Assembly: GCA_049516155.1 (NCBI GenBank)
Contig: JBEKTJ010000027.1
Coordinates: 9,656 to 73,655 of the forward strand
Direction: 5' to 3'
Length of the DNA: 64,000 nucleotides
Origin: Bog-159 sp049516155
GTDB lineage: Bacteria; Acidobacteriota; Terriglobia; Bryobacterales; Bryobacteraceae
Below are positions 35,542 to 43,387 of this stretch, piece after piece (positions within the stretch are counted from its first letter, which is position 1; every line of letters begins with the position of its first letter). A program made the translations under genes and the position numbers. The notes beneath the pieces were generated by a model. The model worked only from the letters and a program-made list of their open reading frames with translations. It was not told the DNA's origin and made no database searches.

Positions 35542-37461
35542 CTATGCGGAGGGCCGTCGCCCGGAGGCCGCTTCGACCTGCGTTGGCTGCAGCACCTGGG
35601 AATAGAAATCCTGTTCCGCGACGGCGATGGCGATCGCCAGGAAGCGGTCCCCGCCGGCTTGGGGCCATTGGAGCACGATGCGGCGCGCTACGAGCGCGCT
35701 CAGAAATTCGGCAATCCAGACCGCTGAAACTCCGCGAAAGGCCCTTGCGAGGTCCGCAAGCCGGCAGGGCATGTCGCAGTACATTAAGATCTCCTTTTCG
35801 ATTCCCGCAAATCGCAGGAGCTGCAGATCCGCTTGCCGGCGGTCGGCCACATACAGAGAGCCATCGGTCTCGCAACGCACGAGGCTGAGCGGTTGGTACT
35901 CGCTTCGCCATTCGGCGATCGCGCCGAGTAGGTTTTTCACCGCGTCCCGGAGCTCCGCGTCCCAGTCGAAGTCATGATCGTACGAGAAGTTGTACGCCAG
36001 ATTCTGGTAATCGAGCGGCTGCCCCGCGAAAATCACTTCATAGATCGGGCTCGGGCGCACGTTCCGGATCCCGTAGGATTCGGGATGAAGGAAATAGGGG
36101 CTAAAGCGTTGCAAGCATACCGGGACCACGTACCTCGGAGGAAGCAGGTGTTTCAGAAACGGGACGACGCGGGCCATTTCGCGGTAGTCTTCGGCGCGTT
36201 CTCCCGGATTGCCCCACAGGATTCCGTAACGGGCTTGGATGCCGTTGGACATGCAGTCCCGCAAGACGCGCACTTGATTCAGCCCAGTGCTGCCCTTGTC
36301 CATTAGTCGAAGAATGTGGTCGCTGAAGCTCTCGATACCTGGCTGTATCTCCACGATTCCCGCTCTCCGCAGTGCCGCCACCTGGTCCGTGCGCAGATTG
36401 GATTTCACCTCATAGAAGAACTCGAGGCCGTGCTCCGCATGCATGGCGCTAAAGGCCGGTAAGAGAGTCTCAAAGGCGGCCATGTCGAGAATGTTGTCGG
36501 CAGCCATGAATCGCCTGGCGCCGTAGCGTTCGTGCTGCGCGCGTACCTCGCCCAACACAGACTCCGGAGGCTTGCGCCGGTAATCGAGGGTGGCGCCATT
36601 CAGTCCGCAGAAGGTGCACAAATACTTCTGCCCCCACCAGCAGCCGCGCGAGGATTCGAACGGCACGCGGATGCCGTCTTCCGGTTCCAGACCCCGCACC
36701 TGTTCGAAGAAATCGTCGTAGTTCGGGACTACGGGCGACTCGAACACCGGCGGCTCGGCGCGCCGCTCGGCGATCACGCCGAGAGATGCTACGGTGCGCG
36801 TGCGGTTCCGGACAGCGGTTCTCGACAGGACTCCCTGCAGCGTATCCAACGCTTCGCCGTGGCGCAGCTTGCGGATGAGCGGAGTCAGCAGACGGTCGGC
36901 TTCGCCGCCCACCACCACGTCCAGAAAGGGAAAGCCATCAAACAGAGCGCGGCCCATGGGGCCTTCGCAGGAGGCGCCTCCAAACACGATGGTTTTGTCC
37001 GGGAGGCGCTCGCGAATATTGCGGGCCAAGGCGAGGCTGGCGGTTAACTGGTGGTAACCGGTAGTGAATCCCACGATGTCGTAGAGGTCCCAGTCCACAT
37101 TCTCTAGAGCGTTTTGAATCAGCAGCGGAGCATGCTGGCGGGCGATCTCGATGAAACCGCGCTGGAGTTCCGCGAACACGGCTTCGTCGCGCGCCCCAAG
37201 GAAACAGCCGATATACCGCCGCCACAATTCCTCGGGGGAAACGAACGGAAACAGAGCGCATGTGAAACACAGCTCCGCGTCCAGATGCTCACGCAACGCG
37301 TTGTAGCGCGGCTCTCCGAGAGCCTTGGCAAAGGCGATGTTCAGGTAGAGAATTTTGGAGGGAATTCCGTCGCGCTCGCCGATCTGCTTGAGGGTGCTCA
37401 GCGCCAGGCTGCCCCAAGACGCCGATGCGAACGGCATGCTGATGTAGAGCACCTTCTTCAT
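35542..37461 (-). CDS. B12-binding radical SAM RiPP C-methyltransferase (RiPP maturation radical SAM protein 1 type)
   Basis: 639 residues from the ATG at MKKVLYISMPFAS, which overlaps the upstream stop as ATGA and has AGAGGG nearby. Residues 1-210 form a cobalamin-binding-like domain (DLYDIVGFTTGYHQ, KTIVFGGASCEGPMG, VVVGGEADRL). The radical SAM domain has an unusually spaced cluster motif in SRGCWWGQKYLCTFCGLNGA (C274, C282, C285; CX7CX2C), then EVKSNLRTDQV, IQPGIESFSDHILRLMDKG and YGILWGNPGE. These are the signatures of the TIGR03975-type family that methylates unactivated carbons of ribosomal peptides. The C-terminal 150 residues are variable. Last gene of the putative RiPP operon. Methylation of this cluster's precursor is inferred. 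Confidence 0.93.
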   Translation of the reverse strand: MKKVLYISMPFASASWGSLALSTLKQIGERDGIPSKILYLNIAFAKALGEPRYNALREHLDAELCFTCALFPFVSPEELWRRYIGCFLGARDEAVFAELQRGFIEIARQHAPLLIQNALENVDWDLYDIVGFTTGYHQLTASLALARNIRERLPDKTIVFGGASCEGPMGRALFDGFPFLDVVVGGEADRLLTPLIRKLRHGEALDTLQGVLSRTAVRNRTRTVASLGVIAERRAEPPVFESPVVPNYDDFFEQVRGLEPEDGIRVPFESSRGCWWGQKYLCTFCGLNGATLDYRRKPPESVLGEVRAQHERYGARRFMAADNILDMAAFETLLPAFSAMHAEHGLEFFYEVKSNLRTDQVAALRRAGIVEIQPGIESFSDHILRLMDKGSTGLNQVRVLRDCMSNGIQARYGILWGNPGERAEDYREMARVVPFLKHLLPPRYVVPVCLQRFSPYFLHPESYGIRNVRPSPIYEVIFAGQPLDYQNLAYNFSYDHDFDWDAELRDAVKNLLGAIAEWRSEYQPLSLVRCETDGSLYVADRRQADLQLLRFAGIEKEILMYCDMPCRLADLARAFRGVSAVWIAEFLSALVARRIVLQWPQAGGDRFLAIAIAVAEQDFYSQVLQPTQVEAASGRRPSA

Positions 37462-38375
37462 TTGGCCCTCTGGCTGCAGTGCGCGACTAGGGTGGGCAGG
37501 AGTTGCCATTGCGCGGGGTTGCGAAGCACCAACTCTTCAAGCATGCGGGCGATGGCGGCTCCCACCAGGTGTTGGGTCCAGCGCTTGTCGGTCTGGCCGC
37601 CAGCGGGCAACTCGACCTCGACTGGCTCGCCGACGTGAATAACGACTTCGGCGGCCTCGTGCGCGAGGTAGGCCGGTGTCAGCAGCGTGCCGGGCTGGGA
37701 GCAAATGGAGATGAATCCCGAGGACATGGGCCATCGCATGCCGAAAAACTGCACGTGCTGCGCCAGGTGGCTTTCGTAGGTGAAATCGGGATAGGTAAGG
37801 AACACTCCCCCTTGCCGGAGAACGCGCAGGATGGCCCGGGGTTGGTCCGCCAAGCGCATCGTTTCCAGGCCGAAGACCTTTTGAACCTGAGAATACATTT
37901 CGTCGGGCGCCAGCCCTTCTCCGTAGATCACGGCTTCGCGCGGCGACAACATCTGGCTCGAGATCCACAGCGCGTCCTCATAGGGAAGCATCATCGGGCT
38001 GATGAGGATCGTGGGATGACCCTCGGTCGCGCGGCGATTTTCTTCGCCGTCCACACGCCAGCGCAGCCCGGCGTCGCTCTCCGACTGGATGCGTCCCGAT
38101 AGCCAGAGCGCGCGGCGTTTATGGACCCACAACTGATGTTCGATATGATCCTGGACAAACTGGCCCATGTCCCGTTCGATGCGCAGGATGGCAGCTGCGG
38201 CACGCGCCACGCTGGCGTAGCAATACGAATCCTGGGCGATTATCTGCGACGCCATCTCCGGGAGGCCGGAATCGGGCGTCAGAGCGAATTGTTGCCGGGC
38301 CGATGGCTCGTCGATCAATCCCCGGAACAACTGCTGGCAGTCAATCATTGGCGCGTCGGCGGGCATGAGATTCAT
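37458..38375 (-). CDS. LpxL/HtrB-fold acyltransferase-like protein in the RiPP operon
   Basis: 305 residues, the length of LpxL/HtrB. Homology is suggested by the block order: GHPTILISPMMLPYED (in place of the catalytic HX4D/E region), RAILRVLRQGGVFLTYPDFT (in place of R..L..G..V....DQ), FGMRWPMSSGFISICSQPGT, and a C-terminal LEELVLRNPAQWQLLPTL. At the catalytic position the histidine is replaced by Met128, while Glu133 is kept, so classic acyl transfer may be lost. No N-terminal membrane helix is seen. The start is ambiguous (ATGs at codons 1, 4 and 10); all overlap the SPASM gene's end. It might lipidate the peptide or act as a binding protein; this is inference. Moderate confidence in the fold, low in activity. 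Confidence 0.6.
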   Translation of the reverse strand: MNLMPADAPMIDCQQLFRGLIDEPSARQQFALTPDSGLPEMASQIIAQDSYCYASVARAAAAILRIERDMGQFVQDHIEHQLWVHKRRALWLSGRIQSESDAGLRWRVDGEENRRATEGHPTILISPMMLPYEDALWISSQMLSPREAVIYGEGLAPDEMYSQVQKVFGLETMRLADQPRAILRVLRQGGVFLTYPDFTYESHLAQHVQFFGMRWPMSSGFISICSQPGTLLTPAYLAHEAAEVVIHVGEPVEVELPAGGQTDKRWTQHLVGAAIARMLEELVLRNPAQWQLLPTLVAHCSQRAK

Positions 38376-39693
38376 GGCAACTGTTAAAATAGCGGAGCAG
38401 GCGCTGGGGCCCGGCCAGATCCATGGAGATGCGGTCGAAGGCGTTCAGTGAGACCCCGCACTCCAGGTCGTCCACGTCGCCCAAACCAGGAGATCGCGCC
38501 AGGCAAGTTCCGCCGCAGACCGCCAGCCAGATACAGGATCCGCATTTCCCGTGGGTAATGTCGCGCGAACGGATCCGTTCGGCTGTGGGCGAGTTGCGCG
38601 CCGCTTCCAAGGTCGTCGAGCCGAGATGTCCGAGGTGCGCCAGGGGGCCGTGGGGATCTATGCAGTCGCACGCTTCGATCTGGCCATTAGCGGAGATGGA
38701 GACTAAGTCCCTGGCCGCGCCGCATTCCCGCCGCAGACACATGTGGCGCCCCGGCCCGAGGATGAAGTTGTCGAGATACTTGAGCACGGGCGAAACGGCG
38801 TAGCCGTCGAATTCGCCATCGGCCACAGCGTCAAGTAGCTCGTTCCACGAGGCGATCAACACATCCCGGTCGATATCCACCCGCAGCGCACGGCCGCGGC
38901 CGATCGCCTGAAACAACGACCAATCCCAACCCGGAAGACCGTAGGATTGAAAAAAGCGAGACAGTTCGAGAAGCTTGCCGTGATTGGCGGAGGTGATGGT
39001 CGCCATGGCGCGGCAACTGCGGACAAAGCCAGGAAACCTGCGGTAAGCGGTCTCGAACCGTTCGAAGGTCCCTTGACCGTTCTTCAGGACGCGCAAGGCG
39101 TTGCTATCCGGCGGGCCGTCGAGAGAAAAGCCCCAGTGAATGCCAGCGGCCTCGGAAGCGCGGACGGTTTCCTCGGTCAACAAGCTCAGATTGGTTTGGC
39201 CCTGAAACACGATCTCCTTGCCTAAGAATGCGGCCTCTTGTTTGGCGGCCGTAACGATCTTTAGTATCCGGTCGAAGACCAGAAACGGTTCGCCGCCATG
39301 GAAAATCACCTGTAGGCCGGGATTCGCAATCGCCAGAGCCTGACTCACGGCGTTCATGGCGGCGCTCAAATCCAGGCGGGCGGCTGACTCGTCGGATTCG
39401 TAATCGTAGCAATACGTGCAGCCGTAATTGCAGGCGCTGGTGAGCTTTAGGATGATAGTATTCAAATCGCCGAGCCGGCGTGGTTCGGCCGTGCCTAGAC
39501 CGTGTTCCTCTAATTCGCCGATTACTTTGCGCCGCAGGCCGCGCAACGGCTCAGGCAGCTGCTGCGGGGAGGTCGCGGCTAACTTCAGGTAATCGCGATG
39601 GTCCGAGTTGAGAAACACCGAGCGGCCCGTCAACCGGTCCATTACCAATAGACGACCGCCGCGGTCGAGGACGCCGATTCTGGCCGTGTCCAT
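38341..39693 (-). CDS. radical SAM/SPASM peptide maturase
   Basis: 450 residues. A small N-terminal region (1-75) precedes the radical SAM domain with LKLTSACNYGCTYCYDYE (C88, C92, C95; CX3CX2C), FHGGEPFLVF and GFSLDGPPDSNALRV. The C-terminal SPASM domain supplies auxiliary-cluster cysteines: MCLRRECGAARDLVSISANG, ACDCI, then GKCGSCIWLAVCGGTC and a last C in LECGV. The ILKLTSACNYGCTYCY start resembles FxsB/cyclophane-forming maturases, but the precursor lacks an FxSxx C-terminus. It follows the candidate precursor by about 50 nt and overlaps the next gene. Likely installs thioether or C-C crosslinks in the peptide (inferred from family). Confidence 0.9.
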   Translation of the reverse strand: MDTARIGVLDRGGRLLVMDRLTGRSVFLNSDHRDYLKLAATSPQQLPEPLRGLRRKVIGELEEHGLGTAEPRRLGDLNTIILKLTSACNYGCTYCYDYESDESAARLDLSAAMNAVSQALAIANPGLQVIFHGGEPFLVFDRILKIVTAAKQEAAFLGKEIVFQGQTNLSLLTEETVRASEAAGIHWGFSLDGPPDSNALRVLKNGQGTFERFETAYRRFPGFVRSCRAMATITSANHGKLLELSRFFQSYGLPGWDWSLFQAIGRGRALRVDIDRDVLIASWNELLDAVADGEFDGYAVSPVLKYLDNFILGPGRHMCLRRECGAARDLVSISANGQIEACDCIDPHGPLAHLGHLGSTTLEAARNSPTAERIRSRDITHGKCGSCIWLAVCGGTCLARSPGLGDVDDLECGVSLNAFDRISMDLAGPQRLLRYFNSCHESHARRRAND

Positions 39694-39744
39694 TCCAGGG
39701 TTCCCGGGTCCGCAGCACTCAGACGCCTTTGTGCCGCTAAACGG

Positions 39745-40116
39745 TTAAGAGTTTCCGGACCGATCCGTAACGATCTTGGTCGACGGGAACGTAGCGATGT
39801 CAACCACCGGCTCCGCAAATGCCTGGGGATTGATCGCTATGCCTTCCCGCGGGGATTCGGCTGACGCGCACGCCCGCGTCCAAGTGACTTCAACACCCAC
39901 GTCCGGCTTCTGGGCATTCGTTAGCACTAAGCGGTCGACTCCGAGCAAGGTACTCTGCGGAGGACCGGATGCCGCGACCTTCTGCGCCATTTCGATCGCG
40001 AGTTTTTCAATCTCGGCGTTCGACAAGTTTTCCAGGTTGATGTTAGGTGGGACCTGCAACGCCAGACTCTTCCCTTGAGGAGCCGGTGTGGCTGGGGTCG
40101 GAAATTCCTGCGCCAT
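39745..40116 (-). CDS. candidate RiPP precursor peptide
   Basis: 123 residues. The ATG at MAQEFPTPATPAPQGK is preceded by a purine-rich AAGAGAGA; a longer frame reaching further upstream would overlap the promoter. Residues 30-50 (NLENLSNAEIEKLAIEMAQK) look like an amphipathic leader helix. The remaining part contains one Cys (TWTRACAS) and aromatic motifs W-T-R, F-A-E and F-P-S that could accept radical SAM crosslinks. It is encoded directly before the SPASM maturase and behind the only clear promoter, which is why it is proposed as substrate. No family, known leader type or repeat is recognised, and an accessory protein cannot be excluded. Confidence 0.55.
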   Translation of the reverse strand: MAQEFPTPATPAPQGKSLALQVPPNINLENLSNAEIEKLAIEMAQKVAASGPPQSTLLGVDRLVLTNAQKPDVGVEVTWTRACASAESPREGIAINPQAFAEPVVDIATFPSTKIVTDRSGNS

Positions 40117-40153
40117 TTTGTGTCTCTCTTCCCGCCAGCCGAGGGTGGAACCC

Positions 40154-40170
40154 TCAGACTGACAGTCTGA
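40154..40170. promoter_or_regulatory. 17-bp dyad at the predicted start site of the RiPP operon
   Basis: TCAGACTG-A-CAGTCTGA: two 8-nt arms with a 1-nt centre. On the minus strand it begins 1 nt after the -10 hexamer, so a bound repressor would cover the transcription start. An adjacent GAGGGT-GGA-ACCCTC hairpin (40,141-40,155) would form in the leader RNA. No regulator gene is in the cluster. Confidence 0.5.
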
Positions 40171-40171
40171 A

Positions 40172-40200
40172 ATGTTATCACAGTATGTTAGAGGATTCAA
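40172..40200 (-). promoter_or_regulatory. candidate sigma70 promoter of the RiPP operon
   Basis: On the minus strand: TTGAAT, exactly 17 nt, TAACAT (4/6 matches each). The predicted start is about 50 nt before the precursor ATG. The surrounding 100 nt are AT-rich compared with the window. Confidence 0.45.
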
Positions 40201-40328
40201 TGATTTTGTTTATGTTTTCGCCGCAAAATTTGCGCAAACCAGGAAATATTCGGTTAATAGCCCGTAAGTTGGGGGACAACTACTGATCACACAGGCGCTT
40301 AGCGGCGGAAACAGATCGACGGTTCGGC

Positions 40329-40538
40329 ATGCTGCGCCTCCGGGGCCTTCCCGCGAACCGCAACATCAGCGGATTTCTGTACGGCGTGCGCCCGTTCGAT
40401 CCGCCGACACAGGCGATGGTAGCGTTGCTTGGAGGGATCGCGCTAGCGGCGTGTTATATCCCGGCGCTGGGCGCGACTTCGGTGGGTCCCGCGGTGGCGT
40501 CGCCCAGAGTGATCTACCCTGCGAAGCGATTGGGCTGA
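40329..40538 (+). pseudogene. C-terminal relic of an FtsX-like (ADOP-type) ABC permease
   Basis: The frame reads FLYGVRPFDPPTQAMVALLG, then GIALAACYIPALGATSVGPAVA, which matches the end of acidobacterial ADOP/FtsX permeases (typically LYGVSPFDP.TF..VALLL..VALLA.YIPARRATRVDP..AL). Only the last transmembrane span and tail remain. There is no upstream coding sequence, and the frame runs on past the normal end into the 3' end of the transporter gene. It is the only part of the 313-nt gap upstream of the transporter that resembles a gene. Confidence 0.7.
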
Positions 40539-42022
40539 ATCCAGCCGAGCGAGACACCGGTCATCAGCAGTCCGATGCAAACGATCAACGCCGCGGAGAG
40601 CACCGGGATGATGCGGAACGCAGGGTGGGCCGCGGTCTTTTGACTATCCGGCAGAAAGTGCTTGGCGTAGAGCACCAGCACGCCGATTCCCATCAGCACC
40701 ACAGCCAGTCCGGAGCTAAAGGCGATCAGCAGAAGCAGACCCAGGCCCACGCGGCCTAACGCGATCGAACTGAGCAGCAACACCAGCGCCGAAGGGCACG
40801 GTACCAAGCCGCCGCTCGCACCCAGGGCCATCAGGCTGCCGAGCGTGATATCGCCTTCCGGCACGTGAGTGTGAGTGTGTGGGCCGCGCTCATGATGGTC
40901 ATGAGTATGATGATGCTCATGGTCGTGCGCATGGGTGTGGTCGTGATGATGGGGCTGTGAACCACGTAGCCGTCGCGCGCGCTTGTACAGCATCATGCCG
41001 CCGATCCAAACGATCGAGAGGCCGGAGATCGCGCCAAGGACAGGAAATATCTTCTCCGGCAGAACGTATTGGGAAAGAAAAAGCGTGGTCAGTCCCAGGA
41101 AAAATACGCTGATGGTATGGGTGAAAGTAACCATGCCGCCCAGAAAAATGGCGTGCTTGAAAGTGCCGCGGCTACCCACCAGGTAGGCCGCCACGATGGT
41201 TTTGCCGTGGCCGGGTGAAAGCGCGTGCATGCATCCCAGTCCGAAGGCGACCGCCATTCCCAGCAGGATCAGCCCGAGCCCGATATCGCCCCGATGCAGC
41301 AGCCGCGATAGAAAATCGCCGCGCACCACCGTTCCCGGTGCGGAGGGCTGCGGCGGAACGGGGGATGTGGTGCGGGCCGGCGTTGCGGCAGGGGGCACGG
41401 GCACAATCTTCGGCGGCGCTTTTCTGGCCACGACCGGACCGGCCGCCACCCATGCGACGGAGGCTTTCAAATCTTGGGGCGGGGCCACGGTCGGGTCGGC
41501 GGGATACGCCGTAAGCGCCTGGCTGCGGTCGGTGTCATCCTGGCTGGCACGCTCGATGGATGCGCCCGGTCCCGCCGCGACGACGACCTCTTTCCAGCCC
41601 GCGCGTTCGGGATAGTTCCGATCCTCGTAGGACAGCGACCCAGCCGCCACGGCCAGCTTCAGTGTGGACGTGATGCGCATCACGGGAGCGCCGCCGGCGC
41701 CGGGCGTGAGGGCCAGCGTGGCGCCTGCGAAGCGCGGGAACACGGTGCGTCCGTCGCACGCCAGGCTGAGGTTGCGCACCCACTCCCGGGCTTGCGCCGC
41801 AGCCTTCGCATCCAGCAGATTGCGCGGGCTGTCCGCGCTCAGGCCCCATTGCTGCAACAGTTGGAAACTGGGGATTTCGGCGAGGTCCAGCACGTAGCGA
41901 ATTTCCGCGCCGCCGCCGCTTACCTCGATCCGGGCGTAGTGGCTTACGCTGAAGTTGCCCATGGGGTGGGCGCATAGCGTGACGGCGAGCACGAAAAGGA
42001 GCGGCCAGGCGCAAGGTTTCAT
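40514..42022 (-). CDS. NicO-family nickel/cobalt transporter with periplasmic N-domain
   Basis: 502 residues. A signal-like start (MKPCAWPLLFVLAVTLCAHP) is followed by an N-terminal non-cytoplasmic domain of about 150 residues (GNFSVSHYARIEVSGGG). A Pro/Ala-rich linker (about 165-235) follows; it is also found as a relic near 35 kb. The transporter part has the family signature LGCMHALSPGHGKTIVAAYL, several TM spans, a long His/Asp-rich metal-binding loop (HHHDHTHAHDHEHHHTHDHH) and LGASGGLVPCPSALVLLL. This family exports or imports Ni2+/Co2+; RcnA-like efflux is plausible. A B12-dependent enzyme nearby makes a cobalt link tempting but unproven. Confidence 0.9.
   Translation of the reverse strand: MKPCAWPLLFVLAVTLCAHPMGNFSVSHYARIEVSGGGAEIRYVLDLAEIPSFQLLQQWGLSADSPRNLLDAKAAAQAREWVRNLSLACDGRTVFPRFAGATLALTPGAGGAPVMRITSTLKLAVAAGSLSYEDRNYPERAGWKEVVVAAGPGASIERASQDDTDRSQALTAYPADPTVAPPQDLKASVAWVAAGPVVARKAPPKIVPVPPAATPARTTSPVPPQPSAPGTVVRGDFLSRLLHRGDIGLGLILLGMAVAFGLGCMHALSPGHGKTIVAAYLVGSRGTFKHAIFLGGMVTFTHTISVFFLGLTTLFLSQYVLPEKIFPVLGAISGLSIVWIGGMMLYKRARRLRGSQPHHHDHTHAHDHEHHHTHDHHERGPHTHTHVPEGDITLGSLMALGASGGLVPCPSALVLLLSSIALGRVGLGLLLLIAFSSGLAVVLMGIGVLVLYAKHFLPDSQKTAAHPAFRIIPVLSAALIVCIGLLMTGVSLGWIQPNRFAG
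41318..41527 (-). repeat. source copy of the duplicated linker segment inside the Ni/Co transporter gene
   Basis: Encodes the flexible Pro/Ala-rich linker (TVAPPQDLKASVAWVAAGPV onward to about GTVVRG). A copy at about 75-80% nucleotide identity by eye lies in non-coding DNA near 35.1-35.3 kb in the same orientation. Confidence 0.75.
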
Positions 42023-42061
42023 TACAATGGTCTTTACGAATTTTACGACGGTTTTGGATTG

Positions 42062-43387
42062 ATGCGCTGGATAACTTCAGAAGATGTGCCGCGGTCGGGT
42101 GAGCTGCGCGTCCCAGCGGGGTCGATATTCACGCCCTCGGCGCGCGAATTGGCGGAAGCCCGCGCGATCCGCATTATCGAGTTGCGCGAGGGCCAGGCTG
42201 CGCCGGCCATGCCACCCGCAAAGATCGTGGCGCTGGGCGCGGACCATGGCGGATATCGTTTGAAGGAAGCTTTGAAGCCTTTGTTGGCGGGTCTGGGCCT
42301 GGAAGTGCACGACGTCGGCGTGGTTGACGAAAAACCTGCGGACTATCCGGATATCGCGCAGAAAGTAGCCGAACTGGTGGCTCGCGGGGAAACCGCACGC
42401 GGCGTCATCATCGATGGCGCGGGTATCGGTTCGTCGATCGCCGCCAATAAGGTTTCTGGGATCCGTGCGGCGCTTTGTTACGATCGCGCTTCGGCGCGCA
42501 ATAGCCGCGAGCATAACGATTCCAACGTGCTGACGCTGGGCGCGCGGCTATTGACGGGCAGCCAGGCGGAGGAAGTTCTGCGCACCTGGCTGGAGACTCC
42601 GTTTGCGGGTGGACGGCACGCGGCGCGGGTGGAGAAAATTGCGCGGATTGAGCGGGAGTACAGCCGGGTGGCGCAACCGCCCCCTGACGGTAAGCCCGCC
42701 GAAGACCGCGCATGGCGCTGCCCAACCGGGGGGCCGATTGCTTCGCTGATCGATCACACCATGCTGCGCCCGGAAGCGACGCGCGCGGATATCGTCAAGC
42801 TGTGCGCTGAGGCGCGGCAATATGGCTTCGCCACGGTTTGTATCAATCCCTATTGGGTACCGCTGGCCGCCAGCGAGTTGGCTGGAACGGCCGTGAAAGT
42901 TTGTACCGTGGCGGGGTTTCCCCTGGGCGCGACGTCGACCGAAGCGAAGGTCGCCGAAGCGGCGGCGGCCCTGCGCGCGGGTGCGCGCGAGATCGATATG
43001 GTGATCAACGTAGGCGCTTTGCGCTCGGGCGATTTCGACACTGTGAAGCTCGATATCCAAGCTGTGACGCGGGTGTGCCACGATGCCAACGCTATTGTAA
43101 AAGTCATTCTGGAGACGGCCCTGCTGGATGACGCACAGAAGATCTCGGCTTGCGGACTGGCGCAGGCGGCGGGCGCCGATTTCGTGAAGACGTCGACGGG
43201 TTTCGGACCGGCGGGCGCGACCGTGCAGGACATCGTACTGATGCGGCACGCCGTCGGGTCGCGCATGGGCGTGAAGGCGGCGGGCGGCATTCGCACGTTG
43301 GACGATTTCCGTGCCATGGTGGCGGCGGGGGCTAGCCGCGTGGGTGCCAGCGCCAGCGTGAAGATCGTGGAGGCGGTGGGAAAATGA
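42062..43387 (+). CDS. fusion of ribose-5-phosphate isomerase B-like and deoxyribose-phosphate aldolase domains
   Basis: 441 residues. Residues 1-45 are an extension (RVPAGSIFTPSARELAEARA) like the N-terminal tag of some ethanolamine/microcompartment enzymes. Residues 53-200 are RpiB/LacAB-like (ALGADHGGYRLKEALKPLL; SREHNDSNVLTLGARL), but the usual catalytic Cys is Asp118 in VIIDGAGIGSSIAANK. Residues 225-441 are DeoC: IDHTMLRPEAT, Asp312 in REIDMVINVGAL, the Schiff-base Lys376 in DFVKTSTGFG, and Lys405 in GVKAAGGIRT. The fusion couples pentose-phosphate isomerisation with 2-deoxyribose-5-phosphate cleavage. The ATG is one codon after a TTG; the stop overlaps the next ATG (ATGA). No shell-protein genes are present. 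Confidence 0.9.
   Translation: MRWITSEDVPRSGELRVPAGSIFTPSARELAEARAIRIIELREGQAAPAMPPAKIVALGADHGGYRLKEALKPLLAGLGLEVHDVGVVDEKPADYPDIAQKVAELVARGETARGVIIDGAGIGSSIAANKVSGIRAALCYDRASARNSREHNDSNVLTLGARLLTGSQAEEVLRTWLETPFAGGRHAARVEKIARIEREYSRVAQPPPDGKPAEDRAWRCPTGGPIASLIDHTMLRPEATRADIVKLCAEARQYGFATVCINPYWVPLAASELAGTAVKVCTVAGFPLGATSTEAKVAEAAAALRAGAREIDMVINVGALRSGDFDTVKLDIQAVTRVCHDANAIVKVILETALLDDAQKISACGLAQAAGADFVKTSTGFGPAGATVQDIVLMRHAVGSRMGVKAAGGIRTLDDFRAMVAAGASRVGASASVKIVEAVGK

Noticed and set aside
39745..40116. Assignment of the small gene as an FxsA-type (FxSxx) precursor
   Set aside because: It ends in DRSGNS, is twice as long as FxsA peptides, and has no FxSxx motif.
40917..40966. CAT/GTG-rich tandem repeat resembling a microsatellite
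   Set aside because: It encodes the His-rich metal-binding loop of the Ni/Co transporter, a normal feature of the family.
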